Source: Anodontia alba (taxonomy: Eukaryota; Mollusca; Bivalvia; Lucinida; Lucinidae). Taken from it: DNA of 64,000 nucleotides. This document shows, one piece after another, positions 33,000 to 44,412 of this stretch; the first letter of the stretch is position 1, and every line of letters begins with the position of its first letter. The notes beneath the pieces were generated by a model. The model ran no database searches. It was not told the DNA's origin and worked only from the letters and a program-made list of their open reading frames with translations. The position numbers and the translations under genes are program-made. The DNA lies in assembly GCA_964016985.1 (NCBI GenBank), contig OZ024837.1, forward strand, positions 40,425,207 to 40,489,206, in the 5' to 3' direction.

Positions 33000-33470
33000 A
33001 GGCTCGTACGATTAATCGGATGATCGATTAATTGATCGATAAATTCCAAAAATAAAACAAAACGATTATCTTTACAGATTTGCTGATAATCGATCAAATT
33101 ATTTCTGTGTCTGTTACTTAAGCATATCTATCTCTAGTATTCAACCACCTCAACTCCTTACCATACTTTATCTAAAATTTGAATAAATACAATTTAATAC
33201 CAAATGTTGTATCTAAAAATAGCTGAATGATTGGCAAACAGTGTAGACCCTGATGAGACGCCGCGTTTGCGGCGTCTTATCTGGGTCGACACTGTTTGCT
33301 CATGCCTGTCTGACCAAATACATACAGTAAAGTATAACATATAAGAGTCATGCTCAGGTAGACAGGTAAAATGATGACCAAATCTTCAACGATTACTAAT
33401 CGATTATCGATCACAATGACATGACTGATAATCGATTACTTTTTAGCTCTATTAGCCAGCCTTAATTATA
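33000..33470. mobile_element. MITE with ATTAATCGAT-type ends, copy 1
   Basis: AAGGCTCGTACGATTAATCG at the left and CGATTACTTTTTAGCT...AGCCAGCCTTAA at the right. It carries a hairpin C unit at 33234. Related to 43505-43640. Confidence 0.6.
33234..33299 (+). repeat. Hairpin C repeat, intact
   Basis: GCAAACAGTGTAGACCCTGA, GACGCCGC, loop GTTT, GCGGCGTC and GGGTCGACACTGTTTGC. Confidence 0.85.
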
Positions 33471-33494
33471 ACAGATGCAATTAATAACAGATTG

Positions 33495-33545
33495 ATTGTG
33501 TTGGTTGTGTTGGGGTTTAACGACACATCAACCCTTGTGGGTCAC
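33495..33545 (-). repeat. SINE-like 3' tail fragment
   Basis: GTTGTGTTGGGGTTTAACGA...ATCAACCCTTGTGGGTCA is the complement of the tail at 57835-57872. Confidence 0.6.
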
Positions 33546-33968
33546 TTTGAATTAATAACAGATGCATTAAGCCATGTAACTATAAAGAAATCGTGAATCC
33601 CAGTCAGTGGATGACTGCAAATGGAATGGGACATCTGGTGTCTCTGCGTTAGAGCTCTAGTAACTTAAACCACGACTTGAGTCCGTCACTCGACACTGTC
33701 GGGTAGAAATAGCGAAAATTTGGAGGAGCGACAGATCGACAAATGGGATATTATTGACTGATACATTACGTATTACCCAATTCAACAAGGTAATCAGCGT
33801 TTCTTATGTTCTTTTTTCTGCATCAGTGCTACTTGCATCTATAGCTCTCATAAGCTTCATTATTGGAACCAGACTGTTATTGACGTCACATTGCTTTGGT
33901 ACTGTGTGAGGCAGTACTTAATTAAACTACGGTGTACGGAGTCGATGGTGTACACTGTGTTGGTTTAT

Positions 33969-34213
33969 AAGAATCTATCATTGGTGTGAGGGATAGATAC
34001 GGTGGCGTTTAATGACGTCATTACATTCAATGACATAAAACCTTAACGATGGCATATATGAACAGCCCTCGTATGACGTTCATTACAACCAGTGCATATC
34101 AAATACGTGCGAATTCTCGATTTTTATCTTACCCTGCGTAGGATAACCTGGGCAGGATAAGAATTTCTATCCCAGGGTAAAAACCAGGATTTCCTGATCT
34201 GATGTGCAAGAAA
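33969..34213 (+). mobile_element. MITE E, copy 3
   Basis: AAGAATCTATCATTGGTGTG, ATTACAACCAGTGCATATCA and CTGATGTGCAAGAAA match 15301-15713 with the middle deleted. Confidence 0.7.
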
Positions 34214-34639
34214 AACATATCTGCATTGTTCTGTTTATTTTAGGCAATAGGAGGGCCCTGCAGAAGGCGAATTCCAGACAGTACAAAAAAGATGTTGGGA
34301 ACTACTTGGTTTGGTGGAGCCATACAAAAAAGTCGCTCGGTCATTCCAGATTTTTTGACCTGAATTGGAAGAATTTCTGGGCTGTCATATACAGAACATG
34401 TTTGCAAAATTACAAAGCGGAGAAAAGCACATGAAAGTCTCAGGATCTGTTGCTGACTCAAATGGTTACCACATCACATCAAAGCTAGGATCTGATTTGG
34501 GGCCAGGGAAATGCAGCAGGAGCAGGAGAGTGACTCTCTTTTACCATTGTAGCCTATGGAGAAATTAATAGGGGCGTATCACCTATATTGCATTTATATT
34601 TTCATACTTTTCTCACCTAATCAGCATTATATATTTTAG

Positions 34640-34798
34640 TCGGGACGCAGCATTTTTTTATAAGATGTCATCGCCCAGCAAAGACGCTTTGGATCCTTCG
34701 CCACGCACAGAGTGCCCTGCGAAAAGTCTGGTCAGACGGCGCTGATCGGAGTCTTCGCTGGGTGCACATGCAAAACTGTACGAAATGCTGTGCCCCGG
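34640..34798. repeat. Hairpin D repeat
   Basis: ATCGCCCAGCAAAGACG... and GCTGATCGGAGTCTTCGCTG, with GTGCCCCGGCT at the edge. Confidence 0.6.
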
Positions 34799-34808
34799 CT
34801 AATTTGAT

Positions 34809-35099
34809 CATCACGAAAACATACATATACCTATATAATTTTAACCCTCTTAAACCCCACTTGCATAAAGTATAAAGTAAAAGTGGGGGTTAAAAGAATT
34901 AACATTATTTTTCTTATTTCTGCTCAAAACCATAGATTGTGGGTACTCGTTAGAACCGCCTCGGCGAGGCGGTTCTAACGAGTACCCGAATCTATGTTTT
35001 GAGCAGAAATATGAAAACACATCAGAATTTATATCAGAAAACTTTCAGTTTTTGGTGATGAAAATTTCAATATATTTAAGTAGGCATGTTTTCGTAATG
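34809..35099 (-). mobile_element. HP-A MITE just downstream of gene A exon 1
   Basis: CATCACGAAAACATACA to TGTTTTCGTAATG with an intact hairpin. It ends 19 bases from the 3' edge of exon 1. Confidence 0.9.
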
Positions 35100-35118
35100 A
35101 AAAATTAACACTGCTTAC

Positions 35119-35233
35119 CTTTTACGTCATGTTCGCTCTTGTTCACAACTAATTCGATCTGTTGATGGGTTATACTTGATGCGGAACATGACGTAGTTAA
35201 CAACCAAATGGAAATAACAACAAAACAAAGCAT
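35119..35233 (-). CDS. Gene A, exon 1 (start codon and signal peptide)
   Basis: ATG at 35233-35231, donor GTAAGCAG (35118-35111). 115 nt, leaving one base of a codon. It begins MLCFVVISIWLLTTSCSA, a hydrophobic secretory signal with a likely cleavage after SCSA, then a polar propeptide (HQQIELVVNKSEHDVK). Seven bases before the ATG is TTTTCTTATCTTAG, a strong pyrimidine-rich acceptor also found before the gene B start, so a 5' UTR exon probably lies further upstream. The start was chosen because it is the first ATG after that acceptor and gives a signal peptide. Confidence 0.83.
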
Positions 35234-35292
35234 GCCGGCTCTAAGATAAGAAAATAAACAAGACTGTGCAATAACCTGAATTAGTTATAGTA

Positions 35293-35815
35293 TACAGTCA
35301 ACCCTCATTATAACGAAATTCAATATAACGACGAAAGTTGTTATAATGATAATTTGACTGGCACGAAAGCTTCGCTCAAGGGGTGATATTTGATGAAAAA
35401 ATATGGTATAAAAATATTGTATTTAATACGTCAAGATAGTGATGTTTTGAAACATACGTTCTATGAGGAAATAAGAATAGAACAAGCCCTTTCTTTAATA
35501 TCATTCTCTGCATTTAACCCTTGTCATGCTAAATAAATTAAGATGCCACCCCCACTTATAGTTATAAGCCAATCGGACTGCTTGATCTGGATAATTGCTA
35601 TAAAGTCACATACTTAATGGCAAACAGTGCAGATCCAGATCAGTTGGCTTGTTCAGAAGCTAAATGATCTGGATCTACACTGTCGGCAAATGCCGGGTAT
35701 ATTCGGGTTCAGCGAGACTAGGGTTAAGGATTGTTGACAACAGCTAATTCAATCTACTGGCAACATCTTTGGGAACAAATGTTATCGCTGTAACGAGGTT
35801 TAATGGATAATGATA
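35293..35815 (+). mobile_element. HP-B2 MITE, copy 2, with a hairpin C inside
   Basis: TACAGTCAACCCTCATTATA at the left. The interior is GACTGGCACGAAAG, and GGGAACAAATGTTATCG with TAACGAGG lies at the right. Hairpin C at 35620 interrupts it. Confidence 0.75.
35620..35687 (+). repeat. Hairpin C repeat, alternative loop
   Basis: GCAAACAGTGCAGATCCAGA and ATGATCTGGATCTACACTG. Confidence 0.75.
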
Positions 35816-35976
35816 TTTTATCCTCGCTACGGTTTTTGCGTTTTGTGTCCTGTTCGTTGTCTTATTGTTGTCTTTAGTGAATCCTGTTTTATCCTGTACG
35901 TTGTCTTACCCTCGTATTTATGTATTTAGTGGATTCTCTCTGGCAATGTGATCGTCTTGTTGGGGAAGAAGGACCT

Positions 35977-36208
35977 GGGCCGAGTTGTTCAAAGCGTCGT
36001 TAGCTTAACGAGCTCGTTAAGGGTCATTTCGTTAACTGTTTTGGCGGATTCAACACACAATATTCTGATATTTTTTGCTGAAAAAATTTGAGTAGCTTTT
36101 GCACTGCACTTTTTTTCAGCAAACAAGTTCAGCGTATTTTCGTATCGCTCGATATAAATTTAACGAATCGTTAACTAACGATGTCGTTAGCTTTGAACAA
36201 CTGGGCCC
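35977..36208. mobile_element. MITE J (GGGCCCAGTTGTTCAAAGC ends), copy 1
   Basis: GGGCCGAGTTGTTCAAAGCG and TAGCTTTGAACAACTGGGCC are inverted. The arms continue as TTAACGAGCTCGTTAA and TTTTTTGCTGAAAAAA. Confidence 0.88.
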
Positions 36209-36649
36209 TGATTGCTACGCTTTTCCTTTGTACTGTCTGGTCTGTCTTGGTTGGTTTGCGCTTTCTCTTGGTGTCATATGTAAGCATTTTCATATTTATG
36301 AGCAGAGAAATTTTCATGCTCAGCTATGCTTGGCGAGAAAGAATTTGCAATTGATAGTAACCTGAGATTTATTGGTAGGAAAGTTTTCATGCTCAGCTGA
36401 GTAGAGCTTGGAAAATGTATTATAACCTCGGGGCATGGCGTCGAAGTGTTCTATATCAAAGTACTTTAATTGCTAAATATAAAGTACATTGTCAATAAAG
36501 AGTAAAACTGACATCCAGAAAGTGACAAACACAGAATCTAGCCTAACAATGTTACTAGAGGAAGAAGAAACAAGTGATGAAGGATAGCAGCCACCTCTAC
36601 CTTCCCAAAAGAGGTAATAACAATGCTTGATATGATCCACCGAAGTCAA

Positions 36650-36765
36650 CATGTCAACAAGCAGTGCATATCAGATACCCTTGTGAGGTAATGTAACGGA
36701 CGGACGTACGGACGGACGGACAACGTGAAAACAGTATAACCATTAAACACAGTTTGCGGGGATAT
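36650..36765 (+). repeat. GGACGGACG-type repeat fragment
   Basis: ACGGACGGACGTACGGACGG followed by GCGGGGATAT, as at 38945-39015. Confidence 0.6.
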
Positions 36766-36781
36766 ATAACAAGGCATTAAG

Positions 36782-36786
<5 letters not shown>

Positions 36787-36839
<53 letters not shown>
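36787..36839. repeat. (GA)n microsatellite
   Basis: About 26 uninterrupted GA units. Confidence 0.95.
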
Positions 36840-36842
<3 letters not shown>

Positions 36843-36982
36843 CAGACAGACACTGCAATCAGAGTATCAGTCTATTCTCGCAGGGGATGCTCATGAAAAT
36901 ACACTACTACTGTGTATATACTAACCAGGGCATTATACACAAGCCTCCCTTCATAATCGGCTGATTATATACAATGTTTTAA

Positions 36983-37328
36983 TACAGTCTAACTTCAATG
37001 GCTCGAACATCTTTGGGACCATGGAAAATTGTTGGAGCCATGGATAATTCGAGCCAATGAAGGTAATCATGGCGCCAGGTATGGAAGCAAATATCGCTTA
37101 TTCTGGGAAATCTATCGATCTTCTACACAATAATTGTATGTTGAGTGTACTCTTCGAGGCGATTCTAATGAGTACACGCAATATACAATTTCATAATGAC
37201 ATAAGAAAGCATCCTTAAATATTTGTTTTCTTGAGCTATCGGAAGAATTTCGTAGGGACTGAAAAACGAGTTCGAATTAGCTATGGTGAAAGAGCCATCG
37301 GTGTTCGAGTTATTGAGATTCGACTGTA
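36983..37328 (+). mobile_element. HP-B MITE, hairpin left half deleted
   Basis: TACAGTCTAACTTCAATGGC to GAGATTCGACTGTA. The hairpin is reduced to CTTCGAGGCGATTCTAATG. Confidence 0.87.
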
Positions 37329-37453
37329 GTTAATTGGAGAATTCCGACATGGAACCAAACAGGAACGGAGCCGCAGCAACTGGGTTCCAACTATATACGC
37401 TGTATTTGATTAATCGCCGTTAAACCACCTGGTTTGTTTCATCTCAGTTTGAT

Positions 37454-38377
37454 TACAGTCAACCCTCTTTATACCGACATTCAATACAACAACAAATTCG
37501 TTATAATGATAATTTGACCCTATCACACTTTCGGACGAGCATCACTTCAGCGTGGTGACAACGCCATCGTATGATCCAAGATGGCGGACGCCATCGTATG
37601 ATCCAAGATGGCGGCAAATCAGCCATGGACTAGCTGACGTTCAGCGAGGCGGTGGAATGGGACTTCGCCAACGACCAACAACGAGTCTCCGAAAGATCCA
37701 TGGCTAGCTGGCCCAAACAAGAGCCGTTTGGATCTCCAAGAAGAAGAACATATGATTGCTGCTGGTGAAGACGACGACGGATGAGGAGGGGTGCCGCCAG
37801 TACCGGAAAACAAGGTTAGTATTTTTGATTTCCCGGTTGGTGGCACGACTGAGAAAGTATTGGTAGTACACACGTATTGAAGCTCTTTTTATACCAGGCG
37901 CTCTTAATTCTGAAACTTACAGGCCTAACCTTTTGCACATGGTCCGTCTGCGAGGTGCTCTGTGCATGAATTATCCATAACACCGTTTCATGCCACGGTC
38001 AATGTGAAACAAATCCAGATTTTCTTGCGTAGCCTCTATGTGACTATGTTGCCTGGCTACGTAAATAAATCTGAATTGAATTTAACTGACAATCTAGTGT
38101 CACGAAACCTTCGTTCAGGAGGTGACAGATAATGAGAAATTATGCAAGAATATTGCATTAAAACCTCAAGCAACATATGTTTTGGATATTTGTTAGAATC
38201 GCCTTACTGAGGCGATTCTAACAAATATCTTAAACATGTTCTATGAGGAAATAAGAATGAAACAAAATCTTTCTTACATATCATTCTGTACATTAAAGAT
38301 TCTTTATAACTGCAAATTCATTTTAATGGCAACATCTTAGGGAACAAATGCTGTCATTGTAACGAGGGTTCACTGTA
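37454..38377 (+). mobile_element. HP-B2 MITE, copy 3, interrupted
   Basis: TACAGTCAACCCTCTTTATA to AACGAGGGTTCACTGTA, with the hairpin GTTAGAATCGCCTTACTGAG. A retroelement-like insertion at about 37517-38095 splits GACTGTCACGAAAC. Confidence 0.82.
37517..38095 (+). mobile_element. Retroelement-like insertion with YY1-type start and A/T-rich tail
   Basis: Contains a 29-bp duplication with two CCAAGATGGCGG motifs (37577 and 37606), a short frame after ATGGCGGCAAATCAGCC and the tail AATAAATCTGAATTGAATT. A YY1 site at the 5' end and a TGAATT-rich 3' end suggest a LINE-type or LINE-derived non-autonomous element. Flanks AATTTGAC and AATTTAAC may be its target duplication. Confidence 0.55.
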
Positions 38378-38460
38378 TTTGTGTTTTGTTGTCAGTGATG
38401 TTTCATTCATGAGAAAGAAAATGCTACAAAGGTTGAACCCATGTGTGGAAAGCGCTATGC

Positions 38461-38484
38461 CAAAAAAAAAAAAAAAAAAAAAAA
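38461..38484. repeat. poly(A) tract
   Basis: 23-24 A interrupting a hairpin D-like segment. Confidence 0.9.
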
Positions 38485-38559
38485 CGGCATATGCGGACAG
38501 AGAAGGCCCAGATCAGCTTGCGTCTCCCCGTAGTCTCGTCAGAGCCTTCACGGTTCGTA

Positions 38560-39025
38560 AACAGAATCATTGGACAGTCCTCGTCCATAGGGCTATTACC
38601 TGTGACAGTTTCAAGGTTCTAGCTCAAAAAGCCTAGGATGAATTGTGTGACAATAAAAAAGGACCCAAAATCCTACTTATTGACCTCTGGCGACCCCAAA
38701 TATGCCCCAGGGGCAAACGTTTTACATCATTGTATTCTACTCTGCATTTCCTTTGATTTGATATGCAACGTTAAGTTTGTACAAAATGGATTTTGAACCC
38801 TTCGGGGCCACAACCCCCTGGCCCTTCCCTCGGGGGTTACATCGAAATTCCAAATGTGTTCCTCCAGTCCTCATTAATAGGGCTATCGCCTGTGAAAGTT
38901 TCGAGATTCTAGCTTAAATGGTCTCGGAGCAATGGTGTGACATTACAGACGGACGTACGGACGGACGGGCGTATCACAATATCCCCGTTTTTTCTTCGAA
39001 AAGCACGGGGATAAAAATGTCGTTT
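38560..39025 (+). repeat. Dispersed repeat with inner duplication, GGACGGACG and GGGGATAAAA end
   Basis: AGGGCTATTACCTGTGA...TTCTAGCTCAAA recurs at 38878-38920. It ends ACGGACGTACGGACGGACGG, ATATCCCCG and GCACGGGGATAAAA. Confidence 0.65.
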
Positions 39026-39756
39026 TCAAATTGCATACAAATATGCCGTGTATTCTATAATTCACTCACCCTTACTGTGACTCGTATTATTCCAGACTGT
39101 AATTTGTAGTAGTTCAACAAAGTCCAACAAACTCATCTTAAGGGCACCTGATACACTTAAGTGTTTTTCCCTCCGCAATGTTTTACAAGGAAGACAACTG
39201 TTATGATCTATTTGCTTTCTTACACACCAAACCTCTTCCGAAAAGGATCTACTCTAAAAGGAAAGAATTTGCTCCCTTTGGGGAGCAAATTCTTTCTTTT
39301 TAGGGTAGTTCCCTTTCCAGAACGGAAGCAATATAATTTTGACAGTTGCCTGCTCTTGAAAGTGTATCCATTTTCCTTACTTGAAGTTTGTTGTACAAAA
39401 AGGTTTTTTTTCACATTCTACGCGACAGCAAGTGTCAAGGCGGGTCATGTGCTTCGTTATTGTGGCATTTTATTTGTATCTTCACTTATATTTTTATTAT
39501 CGATCTGTCATACGATATCCGGAGATTCGATAAATGGATAGAGATGGTTCGTTTCTGTTTTTTGAGATACACAAGTTGACCTGGCATCCGCTGTCCGAAC
39601 GTGGCATATATCCATTTTCTCCTTGCACGATCTTTCACCTTCTTTTTTGGAAAGGCTCATGTAGCTATATCGTGTTCTTATTTTTTTTTCAAATACCAAT
39701 ATATTTACTTTCGTACCACATATATCAATGTTCATAAGCGAAATGATGAAGTCGAT

Positions 39757-40003
39757 CATCACGAAAACATACCTATATAATTTTGACCCCCTTAAGCCCC
39801 ACTTTTATATAGTAAAACTGGGGTTTACAGGGGTATACATTATTTTTGTTATTTCTACTCAAAAACATAGATTGTGGTAACGACTACCCACAATCTATGT
39901 TTTGAGCAGAAATATGAAAAATATCAGATTTTTTTATCTGAAAAATTGCCATTTTGTGGTGGTAAAATTTTCAATATATTTGAATAGGCGTGTTTTCGTA
40001 AAG
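39757..40003 (-). mobile_element. HP-A MITE, hairpin mostly deleted
   Basis: CATCACGAAAACATACC to GTGTTTTCGTAAAG. Only GATTGTGGTAACGACTACC remains of the palindrome. Confidence 0.88.
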
Positions 40004-40065
40004 GACCTTATACATGTAAGACGCACAACGCAATATTATCTATCTCTTTCACAAAACAGTGCTAT

Positions 40066-40180
40066 GAGCCGGGGCACAACATCTCCTACGGATGCGCAGG
40101 CTGATCTGGGCCTTCGATGGGCGCACATGTTCCAAGACAGTACTTTGATTGTGGAACTTTTTGTTCAATGTTTTTGTAGT
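40066..40180. repeat. Hairpin D repeat, partial
   Basis: AGCCGGGGCACAACATCTCC, GATGCGCAGGCTGATCTGG and GGGCGCACATG. Confidence 0.6.
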
Positions 40181-40229
40181 GTTTCACTTACATTTTCTTT
40201 CTTTTAAGAGTTATTTAAGTTAAAGATAC

Positions 40230-40790
40230 GTGTACATTTATTCAGGTTTCGGTAACAGAGTTACAGAGGTGGCACATTTTTTGGAAAGGATTGCCCATTC
40301 TAGATGTCATCTGTTTTTTTTTTTTTTCTTTTGTTTTTTTTCTTGGCTGTTTGATTGTACTTGCTGTCTTTCCCTTTGATGTTGTGAACTTGATGTGGAT
40401 CTGATTGTATCAGTACCTGAGTTCACTTATTTACTTTTCAGTTAAGTTTGGGTAACAGAGTTGCCACCTTTTTGGGAAAGGGCTGCCAACTCTGCTTGTC
40501 ATCTGTTCTATTTGTGGTTGTTTTATTGTATTTGTTTTTCCTTCCCTTTGATGTTGAGAACTTGATGTGGATCTGATTGTATCGGTTCCTGAGTTCATTA
40601 ATGTACTTTTCAGTTAAGTTTGGGTAACAGAGTTGCCATCTTTTTGGGAAGAGGCTACCAACTCTGCTTGCCATCTGTTCTATTTGTGGTTGTGTAATTG
40701 AATTTGTTGGTCGTTCCCTTTGATGTGGAGAACTTGATGTGGATCTGATTGTTTCAGTTCCTGAGTTCATTAATTTACTTTGTAAGAAGT
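40230..40790. repeat. Three tandem units of 172-200 bp
   Basis: GGTAACAGAG begins at 40251, 40451 and 40623. Each is followed by CCATCTGTTCTATTTGTGG or a variant and AACTTGATGTGGATCTGATT. The minus-strand 110-codon ORF is a translation of this repeat. Confidence 0.9.
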
Positions 40791-40934
40791 ACTTGTCCCG
40801 CTCAACACATGCATTTCAACTCAGATTTTTAAACAACCTTCAAGAGTCTTGTATTATGACATTAATTCCTTTCACAGTTTTTCCTTACTTACTATTTGAT
40901 ACACGTAAATAATTTCCTTTTTTTGCAAACTACA

Positions 40935-41129
40935 GGGAACTCTCATTATCTCAAACTCCAATTGACCAGAATTATCACTTTGACATAACAGTAGTTCGAG
41001 ATACATGTAACAGTTGTTGAAACGTAAAGAACATTGAAAAGAACTAAAACAACATTATCTAATATTAAGTTTGACTAAAGCAGTAGTTTGAGTTATCAGT
41101 GTTTGTGATAATGATAGTGAACTGTATTT
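40935..41129. mobile_element. Short HP-B-related MITE (weak)
   Basis: GGAACTCTCATTATCTCAAA and GATAATGATAGTGAACTGTA are roughly inverted. Confidence 0.45.
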
Positions 41130-41402
41130 TTTTTTTATTTTGAATGCAATGTATACCCAAACATAAACATAGGAGATATTATTACAAATTCATATTAGTA
41201 CACTTTGTCGCAAGGATGCAGTAACGAAACGATTTTTATTTTTTTCCTTTATCTTTGATCCAATTCTTACCCTCCCCCTCCCCGCCCTCTGACTGTTTTA
41301 TGCCATTGTATATATATATATGTGTATATGGTTAGAACAAGTTCATTTAAATTATTATGACAGATTTTCAAAATGAATGACGGATGTCGTAATAGCGAGT
41401 AA

Positions 41403-41405
<3 letters not shown>

Positions 41406-41446
<41 letters not shown>
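41406..41446. repeat. (GA)n microsatellite
   Basis: About 20 uninterrupted units. Confidence 0.93.
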
Positions 41447-41451
<5 letters not shown>

Positions 41452-41754
41452 GAAACGTGTCAGAAAAGAGAGAATTGATGGTAGCAAACGGCTAATTTGC
41501 TGCAATGTCATAAGACGGTAATGTATGTATGGATATTATATTCACCTGACTATTTTTCAAGGATAACAGTAACTATGTACAGTTGTATCACTTACCTGGT
41601 TAGGTATCACTGATGTGTCTTATTTCGAACATACGCTCGTAACTACTATTTGTTACTACTGATTATAACTCATCTATAAAAAAAGTAGATCGAATTAATA
41701 TTTTGTAATGTGAGTTTGCATTAAAGGATTGGTTCTTAAAATACGTTCAAACTA

Positions 41755-41998
41755 TGAGCAAAACATGCGAAAACGTACCTTCTGATATGTGCGCCAAACG
41801 AAGACTCAAGTCAGCCTGCGCATCCGCGCAGTCTGATTAGAGTCTTCGTTGTCCGCATGAGGAAATACTGCATCATTGGCTAACCAATCACTGAACGCAG
41901 TGAAGATTCTGATTAGACTGCGCGAATGCGCAGGCTGATCTGAATCTTCGCTGGGCGCAAATGCCCGAAGTACATTTTCTGGTGTTTTGGCTCAGATC
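41755..41998. repeat. Hairpin D repeat, full
   Basis: AACGTACCTTCTGATATGTG, CATCCGCGCAGTCTGATTAG and GCGAATGCGCAGGCTGATC modules bracketed by ACGTACC/AGTACATTTTC. Confidence 0.75.
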
Positions 41999-42297
41999 TT
42001 AACGACACTGAAAGAAGAAGTACTGTGAGTTTTCAGTGTCACTGCAACGGCACAAAGAAGATGCAGTAATTGTCTTTTGAAATAAGTCGGCATTAAATGA
42101 ACCCAGTATGTATTATGTTTTTAGGTGTTCCTGCAAAAACATTGTATAAATCTGTTACTTGTGTAAAAAATACTTAGGCGATTTTGATTTCTTATTGACT
42201 GTTTCAAGCTATAAAAATTTACAAAACAACCTCAGCAGGTTGTTGATTTCAATATCGTATAATGTAGGAAGAAGCTTGTTGTTGAATTGTCTGGTAT

Positions 42298-42477
42298 CAT
42301 CACGAAAACATGCCTGTATGATATTGGCCCCCTTAAACCCCACTTTTATATGGTAAAACTGGGGTTTAGAGAGGTATACATTATTTTTCTTATTTTTTGC
42401 TCGAGAGCATAGATTGTGAGCACTCGTTAGAACCGCCTTGCCGAGGCGGTTCTAACGAGTACCCACAATCTATGTTT
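42298..42477 (-). mobile_element. HP-A MITE, truncated right arm
   Basis: CATCACGAAAACATGCC through a full hairpin to ACAATCTATGTTTGGAG, then unrelated sequence. Confidence 0.88.
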
Positions 42478-43115
42478 GGAGTATCTCTTAGTATCATTAG
42501 TGTACCTCTTAGTATCATTGGTATGCTATATTCTGTAAATGTGGCCCGCCCAACACCTTTAACTGGCCCTGCCACTTTCTCGTAGCTCAATTGTCTGGAA
42601 GCTGGCAAATCTATTAATTCTGTTTTTATCAGGCTTACATGTATCTAAACAGTTGTTGCAATTTTTAAAAAAATATCCAGTAACATACTTTAAAAGACGT
42701 TTAAAACTTAACTATTTTCATGTTGCACTTGGTTTGTTATAATTATCATTTAGCTATGTATGAACTGAAGACCCAGCGCTTGATGAAATTTGGGATCTAA
42801 TTAATATAAACAAATCTTGAGAGAGTTTTGAGCCCTAGTAAAGCCACGAATACGTACATCTAATTTCGGGAGAAAGACTAAAATCTGGTTCTGGACATTT
42901 TTATTCTTTACTGGTTTGTAATGAGATAGAGAGCTAACATCAGAAAAATGCCCGAAGTTGTATAAAGAGACGGAGATGACAGTCTTAGAAATTAAGCCAG
43001 AAAGACAAGGATGAGGAAAAAATTAAGTAAATGTACCAAGGAAAGACATCAATAACGAAGCTAAACCTTCCCGAGGAGCCAAATGAAGAAGAGATTAAGA
43101 CCAAATCATTATGTA
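42478..43115. other. Stretch without clear feature
   Basis: TTAGTATCATT is locally repeated at 42488. 43040-43110 resembles the complement of a dispersed segment near 13320 (CTTCGT...CCTGGGTATCTTC). No credible exon. Confidence 0.45.
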
Positions 43116-43117
43116 AA

Positions 43118-43245
43118 AAAACCTATTCAAATATATAGAAAATTTCACCTCCAAAAACTGAAAATTTTCAGATAAAATACCCTGATATTTTTTCAAATTT
43201 CTGCTCAAAACATAGATTGTGGGTACTCGTTAGAACCGCCTCGCC
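43118..43245 (+). mobile_element. HP-A MITE, left half only
   Basis: CCTATTCAAATATATAGAAA to GTTAGAACCGCCTCGCCG, then truncated. Confidence 0.85.
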
Positions 43246-43504
43246 GTCGTTGTATCGAGTGTCGGTATAAAGAGGTTTGAATATGTCCGATGACATGACC
43301 AAAATTAGTATGGGAATGTCCAGGAAAAATCGCGATCAGCGAACACATCCCCACAGCTTTCACAAGACACCAGATAAAAGTAGAAACTGTAACTGTCTCA
43401 TCAGGGTCTACACTGTTTGCCACTCATCCAGCTATTTTTAGAGATAGTAAACGGTACTTGTTCAAATTTTAGATTAAGCATGGTAAAGAATTGAGGTGTC
43501 TGAA

Positions 43505-43640
43505 TATTAAGGGTAAACACGGTAAATAACAAACAAACACAGAAATCAAATGATCGATTATTAGCAAATCGGTTATGATAATCATTTTTCTGGAATTTAT
43601 CGATAAATTAATCGATTATCCGATTAATTGTGCCAGCCTT
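43505..43640. repeat. ATTAATCGAT-type MITE, copy 2
   Basis: AAATGATCGATTATTAGCAA and ATCGATTATCCGATTAATTG plus GCCAGCCTTAA. Confidence 0.6.
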
Positions 43641-43742
43641 AACTTCTTGAATCAGCGGAATTGGAGAATGGGCGTAGCAAGGACTTCATGATCAATCTCC
43701 ACGAATGCTACGTGGCCCAGCTAGAATTCGAACTTGAAACCA
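43641..43742 (-). mobile_element. SINE S1 fragment, diverged
   Basis: TTCTTGAATCAGCGGAA, TTCATGATCAATCTCCACGA, then a decayed head. Confidence 0.55.
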
Positions 43743-43974
43743 CATCACCCCGCTCCCTCCCCTACCCCCCCCACCCCCCTCACACACACCTTCTGGAGCT
43801 ATATAGGCCGGCGGATAAGGAGTAAAGGCGAACCTAAATTTAAGGTAAATAGGTAGTTAGTGATACGCTGACTATTGCGTCCATTAAACGTCCTGAGGTT
43901 GGTCTTAGCGCTTCGCTACTAGCAGCAGCCTTGTGTCAACACGTTTTCATAGCTTTACAAGACCCCTCTGAAAA

Positions 43975-44045
43975 GGGGTCAACTACAAAGGGTAGAAAAT
44001 TCTTTCCTTTTAGAGTAGACCCATTTTCAGAATGGAGGAACAACA
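43975..44045. repeat. GGAGCAAATT-type dispersed motif, diverged
   Basis: AAAATTCTTTCCTTTTAGAG followed by TAGACCCATTTTCAGAATGG. Confidence 0.5.
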
Positions 44046-44412
44046 GTTTTGAAAAAGATGCCTCCTCGCCCAATGAAAGTGTATAAAAGTCTCTTTAAGT
44101 TGAAAGGGGTATGGCATATGCTTAAGCTAGACGCCGCCCTCTGAGAAAAAATCATACAAAGAATCAATGATGAAACAACTGGTAAATACGCGGAAAGGAA
44201 AGGAATAGACAGGAGTAGAGACATGTAAAATGAGCCTTGGTAGCAAGTGCGGACAACGCAAGCCAAGCTCAGCCTTAGCATTCGTGCGGTCTAATCAGGC
44301 CTCCGCTGTCCGCTTACTGAAGCTTTTTACTGTAGAATATATCGATATATAACTTAAACCTTTATCAGATTATGTGGCTTTGTTAGCTGATCTGGATCTT
44401 TCCTGTTTGCAT

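Noticed and set aside
37619..37873. Minus-strand 84-codon ORF
   Set aside because: It is antisense to the 5' part of a retroelement-like insertion.
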